A DNA stretch of 7,465 nt from Promethearchaeia archaeon (lineage in GTDB: Archaea; Asgardarchaeota; Lokiarchaeia; Sigyniarchaeales; SOKP01): positions 1 to 7,465 of the forward strand of contig JAHQWX010000077.1 of assembly GCA_029856375.1 (NCBI GenBank). Direction: 5' to 3'. Numbering within the stretch: position 1 is the stretch's first letter; the number at the start of each line of letters is the position of its first letter. Shown piece by piece: positions 1 to 7,129 of the stretch. Under the pieces are notes generated by a model that saw nothing but the letters and a program-made list of their open reading frames with translations, did no database searches and was not told the origin of the DNA. A program made the translations under genes and the position numbers.

Positions 1-599
1 CCAAAAACTTGATCGCCTATTTGATAAATTTTTCTATCAATACCATCAGAATCGATATATTGCTGGATGTATACATCGTAGTTAAGAAAAAGCATGCGTC
101 TCCGCACTAAAGTTTTAATCTCTGTCGAATCTCTTACTAAGTAGTTAAATCTTAAACTTTTTTCGTGCTGGTAGTGCGATTTTAAAACTATCGGTAGTTT
201 GTCTTTAATCCATTTTCTGAAAGGTTTGATTTTATACAAGTAATATGTCCAAGACTTTGGCAATCGAACATTTTCAAAGTTGTGTTTCTCGAATACGGCT
301 CTCAAAGCGTAATCTAGTGAAACTTTATTTTTGATCATTAAAACAGAATCGACGCAATTTAATGCAGGAATTTTGTGAATTTTTGCATAGTGTAAAAAAT
401 CGATAGAAGTGTCGTTATGAACTTTCACTATTAAAAAATCGCACCCTCCGTTGAAAACCGAATTGTTTTCCAAATCTTGAGGGCTAGATATAGGATTATA
501 GACTTGTAAATCGATATTAAGCTCTTGCAGATGTTTAATGAATTTTTTCACTACCTCGTGCGAAGTCTCCGCGCTTAAAATCACGCGTTTTTGTGGCAT
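1..599 (-). CDS. ATP-grasp protein, ITPK-like (inositol phosphate kinase-like), 3' end outside window
   Basis: Reading from an ATG at 599-597, the frame stays open for 199 codons to the left edge, so the C-terminus is missing. The product begins MPQKRVILSAET. The N-terminal ~85 residues look like the Rossmann-like pre-ATP-grasp domain. They are followed by an MIKNK segment (K92, position of the first ATP-grasp lysine), LPIVLKSH (K140, second lysine) and a hinge QQYIDSDGIDRKIYQIGD (179-196). The hinge matches the ITPK pattern 'Q-x-F/Y-I-x-H/S-x-x-x-x-x-K-V/I-x-x-x-G-D/E'. H145 lies five residues after K140, as in the ITPK K-x4-H motif, and there is no glycine-rich loop of the RimK/LysX type. 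ITPKs phosphorylate inositol phosphates in the cytosol. The ATP-grasp fold is fairly certain and the ITPK assignment moderate; the substrate is unknown. No membrane segment is seen. The gene is divergent from the 2TM gene, with its own TATA-like box. Confidence 0.8.
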   Translation of the reverse strand, partial: MPQKRVILSAETSHEVVKKFIKHLQELNIDLQVYNPISSPQDLENNSVFNGGCDFLIVKVHNDTSIDFLHYAKIHKIPALNCVDSVLMIKNKVSLDYALRAVFEKHNFENVRLPKSWTYYLYKIKPFRKWIKDKLPIVLKSHYQHEKSLRFNYLVRDSTEIKTLVRRRMLFLNYDVYIQQYIDSDGIDRKIYQIGDQVF

Positions 600-625
600 T
601 CTATTTAGTTATAAGGCAAGTCATT

Positions 626-633
626 TATTTAAA
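626..633 (-). promoter_or_regulatory. TATA-like box for the ATP-grasp gene (leaderless transcript likely)
   Basis: On the minus strand the sequence reads TTTAAATA, preceded by GATAAA. There are 26 nt between this box and the ATG at 599. Archaeal transcription usually starts about 25 nt downstream of the TATA centre, so the mRNA would begin at or within a few bases of the start codon. No Shine-Dalgarno sequence is present, which fits a leaderless message. Confidence 0.5.
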
Positions 634-702
634 TTTATCATTAATTTGACTTTTAAAGCATAAAAAAAGATAAATTTAAGAGACTATGCTTTATGAATAC
701 AG

Positions 703-710
703 TATAAAAT
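703..710 (+). promoter_or_regulatory. TATA-like box for the 2TM repeat gene
   Basis: The sequence TATAAAAT lies about 43 nt upstream of the ATG at 753, predicting transcription start near 730 and a leader of roughly 20 nt. No convincing ribosome binding site is visible before the ATG. A second AT-rich candidate (AAATTTAA) lies near 672-679. The call rests on motif and spacing only. Confidence 0.35.
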
Positions 711-752
711 TCGATCTAAATTCTAGCAATCAACTTATCATTTAATAGAGAA

Positions 753-1865
753 ATGTCGACAACATCCCCCAAAAAAAAGGAGATCGATAATAAAAAATTA
801 GAAATTCAAACGAAAGCTATTAAAGTTGATTACACGGCATTCTTCATAGTGAATGGATTTCTTTTTATATTAAATATTACAACGACTCCAGATCTATTAT
901 GGGTTATATTTCCATTTTTTGGGTGGTTCCTACTTATTGCCCTTCACACGCAAGCCTATGTTTCGATGAAAAAGCAATCTTCAACGCAGAAAAAATGGGT
1001 TCAATTCGATGTTATTTCGTACTTTATCGTTAATATATTCTTACTATTTATTAATAACTCGTTTACGCCCTCATTCTTGTGGGCAAGCTTTCCTATTTTG
1101 GGGTGGCTTATTTTTCTTAGCCTACATATCACGTATTACCTGACGTTTGTGAAAGAAGTTTCACCTGCTAAAAAATGGGTATATTATAATATTGTCGCAT
1201 ATGTCACTATAATATTTTTCTTACTTTCAATGAATGCAAATTACACCCCTTTTTTTAATTGGGCTTCTTACCCTACCGCTTTCTGGGGATTCGGATTAAT
1301 CGGTCATTTTGCTGTGTATTGGGTGTTTTATCGAGGAAAAGAACCCAAAGAAAAAATACCAAAAGAGAGGAAATACCCTCTAAAAGGCAAATTTGGGAAG
1401 CCAGAACATCGAGATGAGCGCTTAATTTCTAGATGGAACAAGTTAATGCTAAAGAGCAAGCAAGCGGCGTCGTCAATTGGTAAACCGTATAAATTTATTG
1501 GTGGTTCACTTAACGATGCTGCTAGCGAAGTTGAAGCGGAAGAGTTAGACCTACAGATTAAACCCAAGAAAGGTAAAAAATCTTTAAAACCATTAGGTGT
1601 TGCGGAACCTGAACTTTCGGAGGAGGAAAGAATTAGAGAGATGTTAGAAACGGAAGCGGAAGTGAAAATTGAGAAAGATCATTTTATATGCACCATCCAT
1701 AGGGGAACTATCGATGGTACGATTTATTTATGTCCTGAATGCCACTCCATTTACTGCGAACAATGTGCGAAAACTCTAAAATTGAAAAACGAGGGTTGTT
1801 GGTCGTGCAATAAAGAAATACGAATAGCAGTAACTGGAGCAGATGAGATCGAATTAAATCCTTAA
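753..1865 (+). CDS. Membrane protein: three tandem 2TM repeats plus C-terminal eight-ligand zinc domain
   Basis: The 370-residue protein has three parts. Residues ~25-192 are three copies of a two-helix membrane module with an exact 60-residue period. Asn 41/101/161, Pro 46/106/166, Trp 50/110/170, Pro 54/114/174, Trp 58/118/178 and His 65/125/185 line up. Each copy reads N-x4-P-x3-W-x3-P-x3-W-x6-H, which resembles the 2TM family. Residues ~193-308 are a charged, Lys- then Glu-rich linker. Residues 309-358 hold C313/H316, C328/C331, C335/C338 and C349/C352, spaced like a cross-brace or treble-clef zinc fold (B-box/RING-like). It ends in a CWSC knuckle. From memory, such zinc tails are common in Asgard archaeal proteins. 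There is no signal peptide; six transmembrane helices would put both ends on the same side, probably the cytosol. Function unknown: the zinc domain may bind a partner protein. The start is the first ATG in the open frame. The stop is 10 nt from the stop of the convergent PHP gene. Confidence 0.92.
   Translation: MSTTSPKKKEIDNKKLEIQTKAIKVDYTAFFIVNGFLFILNITTTPDLLWVIFPFFGWFLLIALHTQAYVSMKKQSSTQKKWVQFDVISYFIVNIFLLFINNSFTPSFLWASFPILGWLIFLSLHITYYLTFVKEVSPAKKWVYYNIVAYVTIIFFLLSMNANYTPFFNWASYPTAFWGFGLIGHFAVYWVFYRGKEPKEKIPKERKYPLKGKFGKPEHRDERLISRWNKLMLKSKQAASSIGKPYKFIGGSLNDAASEVEAEELDLQIKPKKGKKSLKPLGVAEPELSEEERIREMLETEAEVKIEKDHFICTIHRGTIDGTIYLCPECHSIYCEQCAKTLKLKNEGCWSCNKEIRIAVTGADEIELNP
813..1337 (+). 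repeat. Threefold internal protein repeat (2TM modules, 180-nt period)
   Basis: This stretch encodes residues 21-195 of the membrane protein. Landmark residues recur at exactly 60-codon steps: the P-x3-W-x3-P-x3-W core starts at residues 46, 106 and 166. The preceding KKW motif recurs at 80-82 and 140-142. The repeats are clear in protein but well diverged in DNA, so the triplication is old. Confidence 0.85.
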
Positions 1866-1875
1866 ATACGCGTTT

Positions 1876-3564
1876 TTATTCTTGTATTAATCCTTCTTCG
1901 TAGTCTTCGGACAATTCTTCTAAATAGGTGAGAATTTCAACCCATACTGGTTTGACGAACACATCGGTTTCAAAATTAACGATTAAGTCGAACAAGTCTT
2001 GAGGTTCTTTCACCTTTCTCTTTGTGATTGTAAATCCGCATCCGATTGATTGTAGAAGGTGTGCATCGCTTCCGCCCGTACAGGGAATTCCATACATTTC
2101 AGCGATATCTCTAGCCATGGAATCTTCTCCAGAAGTAGAGCGTCCGTTTATTTCTAACGCGTCAAAGTGTTTCAGAAGAATGTTTATATCTGCTATTGCG
2201 TGACGACCCCTCATATGCGCAGCTACTGCGAGACCACCATCTTTATGGATTTCTTTACATGTATCTTTTACACTTTGAGATGCTTTTACTCTTATTTCAG
2301 GAAACTCGTTCCAGTATGCAGCAATATGTTTATCTCCTTTAGCAGAGATTTCTTCCCCGGGAATCAGCAAAATTTTGTATCCCTTTTCAGCAATATATTT
2401 TTGCGCTCGTATCGCACCTCTTATTGCGTTATGATCGGTAATCGCAATTCCATCGAGCCCAATATCGACCGCCCAATCGATAACAGACTCAACTGATTCT
2501 AGACCATCCGAAATGTATGTATGCGTGTGAAGATCGTAAGCTTTATACCCTTGATTGTGAATCTTTTGGATATCTTCCTGGCGCTCTTCTTTGATCGCAG
2601 GGAGTAGATATAATTTTCTTATTTTCTTTCCGGCTTTTCTCGTCTGTTTCTCCCAAATTCTATTAATTTTCGTCGCTCTATCGGATATATCTTGGTATTT
2701 TGTGTAAAAAGGAATGTTTCCTTCCATCAAACCTTCCTTGTCTTCCGCCTCTTCTTCTAAATAAGTGAGCATTTCAACCCACATTGGCGTGATAAAAACG
2801 TCCGATTGATGATTAAGAATTAAATCGTATAAATCTTGAGGTTCTTCTACATTGCCTTTGGTTATAGTGCATCCGCTACCAACCGATTGCAATAAATGCG
2901 CGGTACTACTTCCAGTATATGGTATTCCATGTAATTCCGCAAAATCCTTGGTTAACGAATCTGGACCCGCTGTAGATCGAGAACTGATCTCTAAAGCGTC
3001 AAAGAAATTTAGCAACAAATTTGGATCAGTAACACCATGTTGGCCAAAAGGATGGGCTGCAACAACAAAGCCTCCCATTTCATGAATCTTTTTATAATTC
3101 TCTTTAACGCTTTGTCCATCTTTAATTATTTTATCGGGGAATTTATCCCAATAGGCAACCATATGCCCTTCTTTACAAATGATTTCTACGCCGGGAATCA
3201 GCAAAATTTTGTATCCTTTATCTTCAATATACTTTTGAGCTTGTTTCGCTCCACGAATTGCGTTTTGATCGGTTATTGCAATTCCATCCAACCCTATTTC
3301 AACGGCGTAATCGATTATTGCCTGTGGGCTCTCTTCTCCGTTGCTAATAAAAGAATGAACGTGTAGATCGTAGGCTTTATACCCTCTTTCGTGAATATCG
3401 GTCAATACCTCTTGTCGCTCCTCCTTTATAGCATCGATTTTATATAGCTTTCTGATTTGCTTCGATGCAGTTCTAATCGCTTTTTCCCAAATTCTGCTTA
3501 TTTCAGTTGCCGAGTCGGAAACCCCTTTGTATTTTGTATAAAAAGATACCAATCGCTTAGACAT
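1876..3564 (-). CDS. Tandem-duplicated PHP-domain phosphoesterase; first half has lost metal ligands
   Basis: The 562-residue protein consists of two homologous halves, residues ~7-270 and ~285-549. Each starts with FYTKY, a basic helical segment ending AIKEERQE, then a PHP metallo-phosphoesterase domain. The C-terminal half has a complete motif set: DLHTH (D344, H346, H348), TDHN (377-380), PGEE (402-405), AAH (H450) and GGSDAH (D500, H502). The N-terminal half has DLHVH (66-70), PGVE (124-127) and AAHP (H171), but TDQN at 98-101 (His to Gln) and SSTAH at 219-223 (Asp to Thr). It has therefore lost two expected metal-binding positions and is probably inactive or altered. Known PHP proteins hydrolyse phosphodiesters or phosphomonoesters (RNase AM/YciV, histidinol phosphatase, polymerase PHP domains); the substrate here is unknown. 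Soluble, cytosolic. The usual single-domain length is about 270-280 residues, so this is a clean doubling. The start is the first ATG of the frame; the ribosome binding site is weak. Confidence 0.93.
   Translation of the reverse strand: MSKRLVSFYTKYKGVSDSATEISRIWEKAIRTASKQIRKLYKIDAIKEERQEVLTDIHERGYKAYDLHVHSFISNGEESPQAIIDYAVEIGLDGIAITDQNAIRGAKQAQKYIEDKGYKILLIPGVEIICKEGHMVAYWDKFPDKIIKDGQSVKENYKKIHEMGGFVVAAHPFGQHGVTDPNLLLNFFDALEISSRSTAGPDSLTKDFAELHGIPYTGSSTAHLLQSVGSGCTITKGNVEEPQDLYDLILNHQSDVFITPMWVEMLTYLEEEAEDKEGLMEGNIPFYTKYQDISDRATKINRIWEKQTRKAGKKIRKLYLLPAIKEERQEDIQKIHNQGYKAYDLHTHTYISDGLESVESVIDWAVDIGLDGIAITDHNAIRGAIRAQKYIAEKGYKILLIPGEEISAKGDKHIAAYWNEFPEIRVKASQSVKDTCKEIHKDGGLAVAAHMRGRHAIADINILLKHFDALEINGRSTSGEDSMARDIAEMYGIPCTGGSDAHLLQSIGCGFTITKRKVKEPQDLFDLIVNFETDVFVKPVWVEILTYLEELSEDYEEGLIQE
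1918..3546 (-). repeat. Internal gene duplication (two ~270-codon halves, offset 278-279 codons)
   Basis: The two halves of the PHP gene align along their length with one-residue indels; the offset is 278 codons before the metal motif E127/E405 and 279 after. The DNA itself still carries a 26-nt perfect match at 2357-2382 and 3191-3216, encoding the GYKILLIPG segment in both halves. Confidence 0.9.
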
Positions 3565-3602
3565 ATGCTATTTCCAATATAATTTGTTGTAAAACAATGA
3601 AA

Positions 3603-3611
3603 TCTATAATA
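3603..3611 (-). promoter_or_regulatory. Possible TATA-like box for the PHP gene
   Basis: On the minus strand this reads TATTATAGA, about 40 nt upstream of the ATG at 3564. That would give a start of transcription near 3580 and a leader of about 15 nt. The 111-nt gap between the FKBP and PHP genes is AT-rich throughout, so the assignment is weak. Confidence 0.25.
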
Positions 3612-3675
3612 AAATAAGATTTTAACGAGTATTTATTTTTATCCTTCTGGGGTAAAGAGTTCTAAATAGCGATAT

Positions 3676-4803
3676 TTATTTTTTACTTTCTTCTTTTTCT
3701 TCAGACCCTTCTCCTTGATGCTCGTGGTCATGCTCGTGGTTGTGGTCGTGGTCGTGCGCTTCGGGTTCAGGTATTTTTGGCTTTTCAAAGATTTCAAGAA
3801 ATTTAACCGTTTCGATCGCGCCTTCTAAATTATTTTGCAAATCCATCGCTAACATGTATTTAGACATAACTAAGTTTTGAAACATGAACATTTGGGGTAT
3901 TTCTATTTCGATTGATTTTTCTTTTGGCTTAAAATTTAATTTAAACATCTCTGCTTTAGCGCCAGGGAATCTCGCTTCTATGAAATACCCAATTTTTCTA
4001 TCAAATTCTTCTATTCTATCGATTACTTCGATGTTGTATTCGAGCGTTTGTCCGGCAAAAGGATGGTTGTAGTCGATTATTACACGCCCTTGTACCACTC
4101 GAATCACGGTTCCGCGCTCTCCCTTCTTGTTGGTGAATGCTTGTCCTAATTCTGGGGGCTTTCCTTCGTTCATTTTTCTAAATTTTTGAATGGCGATGCG
4201 GTCAATTTTTTGCGGATCTCTCTTCCCGTACGCCTTAGCAGGGGGTATTCGAACCGATTTTTTTTCGAAATAGTTCATTTTTTCTAATGTTTCGCTGATT
4301 CCTTCTATGACGAATCCAGGTTGGCCTACAATAACAAATTCGGGTTCGTAATAACCTTGTTGTTCTTTTTTCTCGTCGTAAATTCCTGCCTTTTTAGCGT
4401 CAGCTGGATTGCTAACTTGAAAGACCTGTCCCTTTTCAGTTCGTCCGGTCAATTTAACGATAACGAAATCTCCTTTTTCCACCGATTGTCCTTTAAGTTT
4501 TTTCTTCTTTTCTTCTAGCCTTTTTGCTTCCTCTTCTGCTTTTTTCTCTAATTCTTTTTCAGCATCCGGTTTTTCTTCTTTTTTATCTTCTTTTGCTTCC
4601 GAAGGTGCTTCTTTAGCGGTGGCTAGTAATTTCTTTGCGTTCTCTATGTATTTCTTCGCGGTACTTTGTCCGATTCCATCGACTTTGGACAATTCCTCAA
4701 CGCTCATCCCAGCTAATTGCTCAACGGATTCGATATCATTTGCTTTTAATTTTTCGACGCTTTTAGCTCCTAAGCCTTTAACATCTTCCATTTTGAAACT
4801 CAT
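3676..4803 (-). CDS. FKBP-type (SlyD-like) peptidyl-prolyl isomerase with N-terminal HhH motifs and His-rich tail
   Basis: The 375-residue protein catalyses cis-trans isomerisation of X-Pro bonds and probably acts as a cytosolic folding chaperone. Residues 6-60 carry two helix-hairpin-helix motifs (VKGLGAKSVEKL and VDGIGQSTAKKY), a DNA-binding or protein-interaction module not usual for FKBPs. Residues 62-108 are a Lys/Glu-rich, likely coiled-coil linker. The FKBP domain starts near 109 (EKGDFVIVKLTG), with VIEGISETLEKM (165-176) and PPAKAYGKRDP (187-197). An insert-in-flap domain follows (~198-262), with the SlyD signature NHPFAGQTLEYNIEV (246-260). Residues 265-340 match the extra C-terminal region of long archaeal FKBPs. 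The tail contains HDHDHNHEHDHEH (350-362), with histidine at every second position, as in the metal-binding tail of SlyD. A GGAGA ribosome binding site 7 nt before the ATG fixes the start. Confidence 0.93.
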   Translation of the reverse strand: MSFKMEDVKGLGAKSVEKLKANDIESVEQLAGMSVEELSKVDGIGQSTAKKYIENAKKLLATAKEAPSEAKEDKKEEKPDAEKELEKKAEEEAKRLEEKKKKLKGQSVEKGDFVIVKLTGRTEKGQVFQVSNPADAKKAGIYDEKKEQQGYYEPEFVIVGQPGFVIEGISETLEKMNYFEKKSVRIPPAKAYGKRDPQKIDRIAIQKFRKMNEGKPPELGQAFTNKKGERGTVIRVVQGRVIIDYNHPFAGQTLEYNIEVIDRIEEFDRKIGYFIEARFPGAKAEMFKLNFKPKEKSIEIEIPQMFMFQNLVMSKYMLAMDLQNNLEGAIETVKFLEIFEKPKIPEPEAHDHDHNHEHDHEHQGEGSEEKEESKK

Positions 4804-4810
4804 AATTATT

Positions 4811-4815
4811 TCTCC
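4811..4815 (-). promoter_or_regulatory. Shine-Dalgarno site of the FKBP gene
   Basis: On the minus strand it reads GGAGA, followed by 7 nt and the ATG at 4803. It is the clearest ribosome binding site in the window before an ATG start. Confidence 0.7.
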
Positions 4816-4887
4816 AAAATCTAATTTTTTTCGATAGTGCGCAGATCAAGAACTAAGTATCAATTACTAAGTAAAATAATTCATTAT

Positions 4888-4914
4888 TTTTTAAATTTTG
4901 GGTTATATATTTAG
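4888..4914 (-). promoter_or_regulatory. Possible promoter of the FKBP gene
   Basis: Two TATA-like stretches on the minus strand, TAAATATATA (overlapping the stop codon of the radical SAM gene) and TTTAAAAA, lie 85-110 nt upstream of the FKBP ATG. Either would give a leader of some 60-80 nt. The heptamer ACTAAGT (plus-strand reading) occurs twice in that leader, at 4852-4858 and 4866-4872, and could be an operator, but this is speculative. Confidence 0.25.
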
Positions 4915-6023
4915 GAAACGGGGCGATATAAAATGTTTAAGTTGTCTGCATATTTTTTAACTTCTTGCATTTCATTTGAAGTCGGTCTTCGATCGATTTC
5001 GGGGTATTTATTTGCTTTATACTCCGGTCTGAATTGTCCCATTATATTTACTACTGCCTTCGGTAATTTGTTTGCAATGAAATCTAAAATCGGTTTTGAG
5101 CAGCATTCTATGTGATTAGGCATAACTAGATGGCGAATGATGATTTCTCCGCTTCCATCGTCGTGAATTCTTTTCAAATTTCTAGTTAAAACTTCCCAAT
5201 AATTCTTAATGCCCGAATATTTTAAAGCGCATTCGTTATCTGCGTACTTTAAATCAGGCAACCAAAAATCCATTAAGTCGATAATTAAATTAAGAGATTC
5301 TTCAGTCATATAAAAATTAGAGTTCCACAATTGCGTAATATTGATAGATTGGTATTGGAGGCTTTCAACAACAGTATGCAAGCAAGGAATTGGATCTGAA
5401 CCCACGTAATTAATGTTTAACGCGCCTTTCGTAGCAAGATTCTCAGCAATAATTGCTAATTTTTTTCCATCTACTTTTTGCGCAAACTTTTCAATGTCTT
5501 TTCTCCCCTTCCACGCGTTAGAAATATCGTAATTTTGACAAAATACGCATCCGAAATTGCACCCCGTAAAAAAGATGGTCCCGCTCGGTACCAACACAGA
5601 TTCTTCACCCCAATGCGTAAAAGCAGACGATACATAAGAATCTTTTGCGAGATGACAAAATCCTAATTCTCCTATTGTCCTGTTAACGCCGCACCTTCTT
5701 TCGCAAAACTTGCAATTTTCAAGGTAAAGATTTGCGATAGCCTCAATTAAGTGGATATAATTCTTCTCTTCTAAATTTCGATCCTTTAAAGACTCAACGT
5801 TCTCGTTTAAAACCGCTTTAAATTCTTGGGATTTTTGAGCTAATATATCTTCGAGAAGATCAAGCGAATCTCTAGCGTCAAAACTGCACGATATGGTTTT
5901 TGCTATAATATAACGAGCAATTTGAGCGTTATCAATTATGCCTTTGTAGCGTGGAAATCTTTTCAATATTTCTGGATGCTGCCACGCTTCTTTAGCGTCC
6001 GGTCTAGATAACCGAAATATCAT
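4911..6023 (-). CDS. Radical SAM protein, COG1313 / PflX type (pyruvate formate-lyase activase-like)
   Basis: A 370-residue protein from the ATG at 6023; a TTG two codons earlier (6029) is the alternative start. Numbering here is from the TTG. The radical SAM motif C-x3-C-x2-C is C157-C161-C164, in the family context SGTIFFTGCNFGCVFCQNYDIS (149-170). An upstream cluster C106-x2-C109-x3-C113 with C125 matches the extra zinc or Fe-S site typical of this COG. The motifs YVGSDPIPCLH (208-218), WNSNFYM (235-241) and LPDLKYAD (257-264) also fit the family. It should bind a 4Fe-4S cluster and cleave S-adenosylmethionine to a radical; its target is unknown, and no glycyl-radical enzyme is seen nearby. 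Residues 1-100 are a helical extension. The stop of the GIFT-like gene lies 18 nt upstream, so the two genes are probably one operon. No Shine-Dalgarno sequence is seen. Confidence 0.92.
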   Translation of the reverse strand: MIFRLSRPDAKEAWQHPEILKRFPRYKGIIDNAQIARYIIAKTISCSFDARDSLDLLEDILAQKSQEFKAVLNENVESLKDRNLEEKNYIHLIEAIANLYLENCKFCERRCGVNRTIGELGFCHLAKDSYVSSAFTHWGEESVLVPSGTIFFTGCNFGCVFCQNYDISNAWKGRKDIEKFAQKVDGKKLAIIAENLATKGALNINYVGSDPIPCLHTVVESLQYQSINITQLWNSNFYMTEESLNLIIDLMDFWLPDLKYADNECALKYSGIKNYWEVLTRNLKRIHDDGSGEIIIRHLVMPNHIECCSKPILDFIANKLPKAVVNIMGQFRPEYKANKYPEIDRRPTSNEMQEVKKYADNLNILYRPVS

Positions 6024-6041
6024 TTTCAAATATTAAAATAA

Positions 6042-6866
<825 letters not shown>

Positions 6867-6887
6867 TATTTTATAAGACAGCGAAAT

Positions 6888-6893
6888 TCTCCT
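6888..6893 (-). promoter_or_regulatory. Shine-Dalgarno site that questions the start of the GIFT-like gene
   Basis: On the minus strand it reads AGGAGA. GGAG ends 7 nt before an in-frame CTG at 6881-6879, but 22 nt before the first canonical start codon (TTG, 6866). There is no in-frame ATG or GTG between the upstream stop (TAG, 6899-6897) and that TTG. Confidence 0.6.
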
Positions 6894-7070
6894 CTGCTAT
6901 ATATCTAGAATTTATGAAATCTCTTTACTTAATGTATTCAATTACTTTTCTATAAAAATGTTATTAATTCAAGGTTTATTAAGCATTTTTCTTTTTAAAT
7001 TTTTTTAAATTTGCAGCCCCGAAATTATCTCTTAAAAATGTTTCGGTTGATTATAGTAAAAGGTTAAGGC

Positions 7071-7109
7071 AAAAAAATATTTAGCCTTTGGTTAATATTT
7101 TTAAAAAAA
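7071..7109 (-). terminator. Probable T-tract terminator of psmB
   Basis: Just downstream of the psmB stop the minus strand has two runs of seven or more T (7103-7109 and 7071-7077). Archaeal RNA polymerase terminates at such tracts. A weak stem (AAGGC 7066-7070 with GCCTT 7084-7088, 13-nt loop) spans the second tract but is too short to weigh much. Confidence 0.4.
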
Positions 7110-7129
7110 TGAGATAATACTAAACAATT

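Larger units (their letters stand above)
6867..7129. other. Intergenic region between psmB and the GIFT-like gene
   Basis: About 260 nt, very AT-rich, with no convincing gene on either strand. It holds the ribosome binding site of the GIFT-like gene, a TATA-like TTTTATAGA on the minus strand at 6949-6957, and T-tracts just past psmB. The longest ATG frame I checked on plus (from 6958) closes after 16 codons. No tRNA-like or other structured RNA was recognised. Confidence 0.6.

Noticed and set aside
686..745. A 19-codon ATG frame just upstream of the 2TM repeat gene, possibly a leader peptide
   Set aside because: It lies partly upstream of the predicted transcription start, has no ribosome binding site, and its sequence shows no regulatory feature such as repeated codons; its length is expected by chance.
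2167..3366. Several plus-strand open frames of 77-109 codons opposite the PHP gene
   Set aside because: They are shadows of the duplicated PHP gene. They resemble each other only because the two halves of that gene do, and they have no plausible domains.
3700..3770. Repetitive GTGGTCGTG-like tract as a non-coding repeat
   Set aside because: It is explained by the His-Asp/His-Glu codons of the FKBP histidine tail.
6027..6029. TTG start for the radical SAM gene
   Set aside because: An ATG two codons downstream (6023) is preferred; neither has a ribosome binding site, so the difference of two residues remains open.
7061..7095. Inverted repeat AAGGC/GCCTT as a regulatory hairpin or small RNA
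   Set aside because: The stem is only five pairs with a 13-nt AT loop, in AT-rich DNA where such matches are frequent; it is mentioned only with the T-tract terminator.
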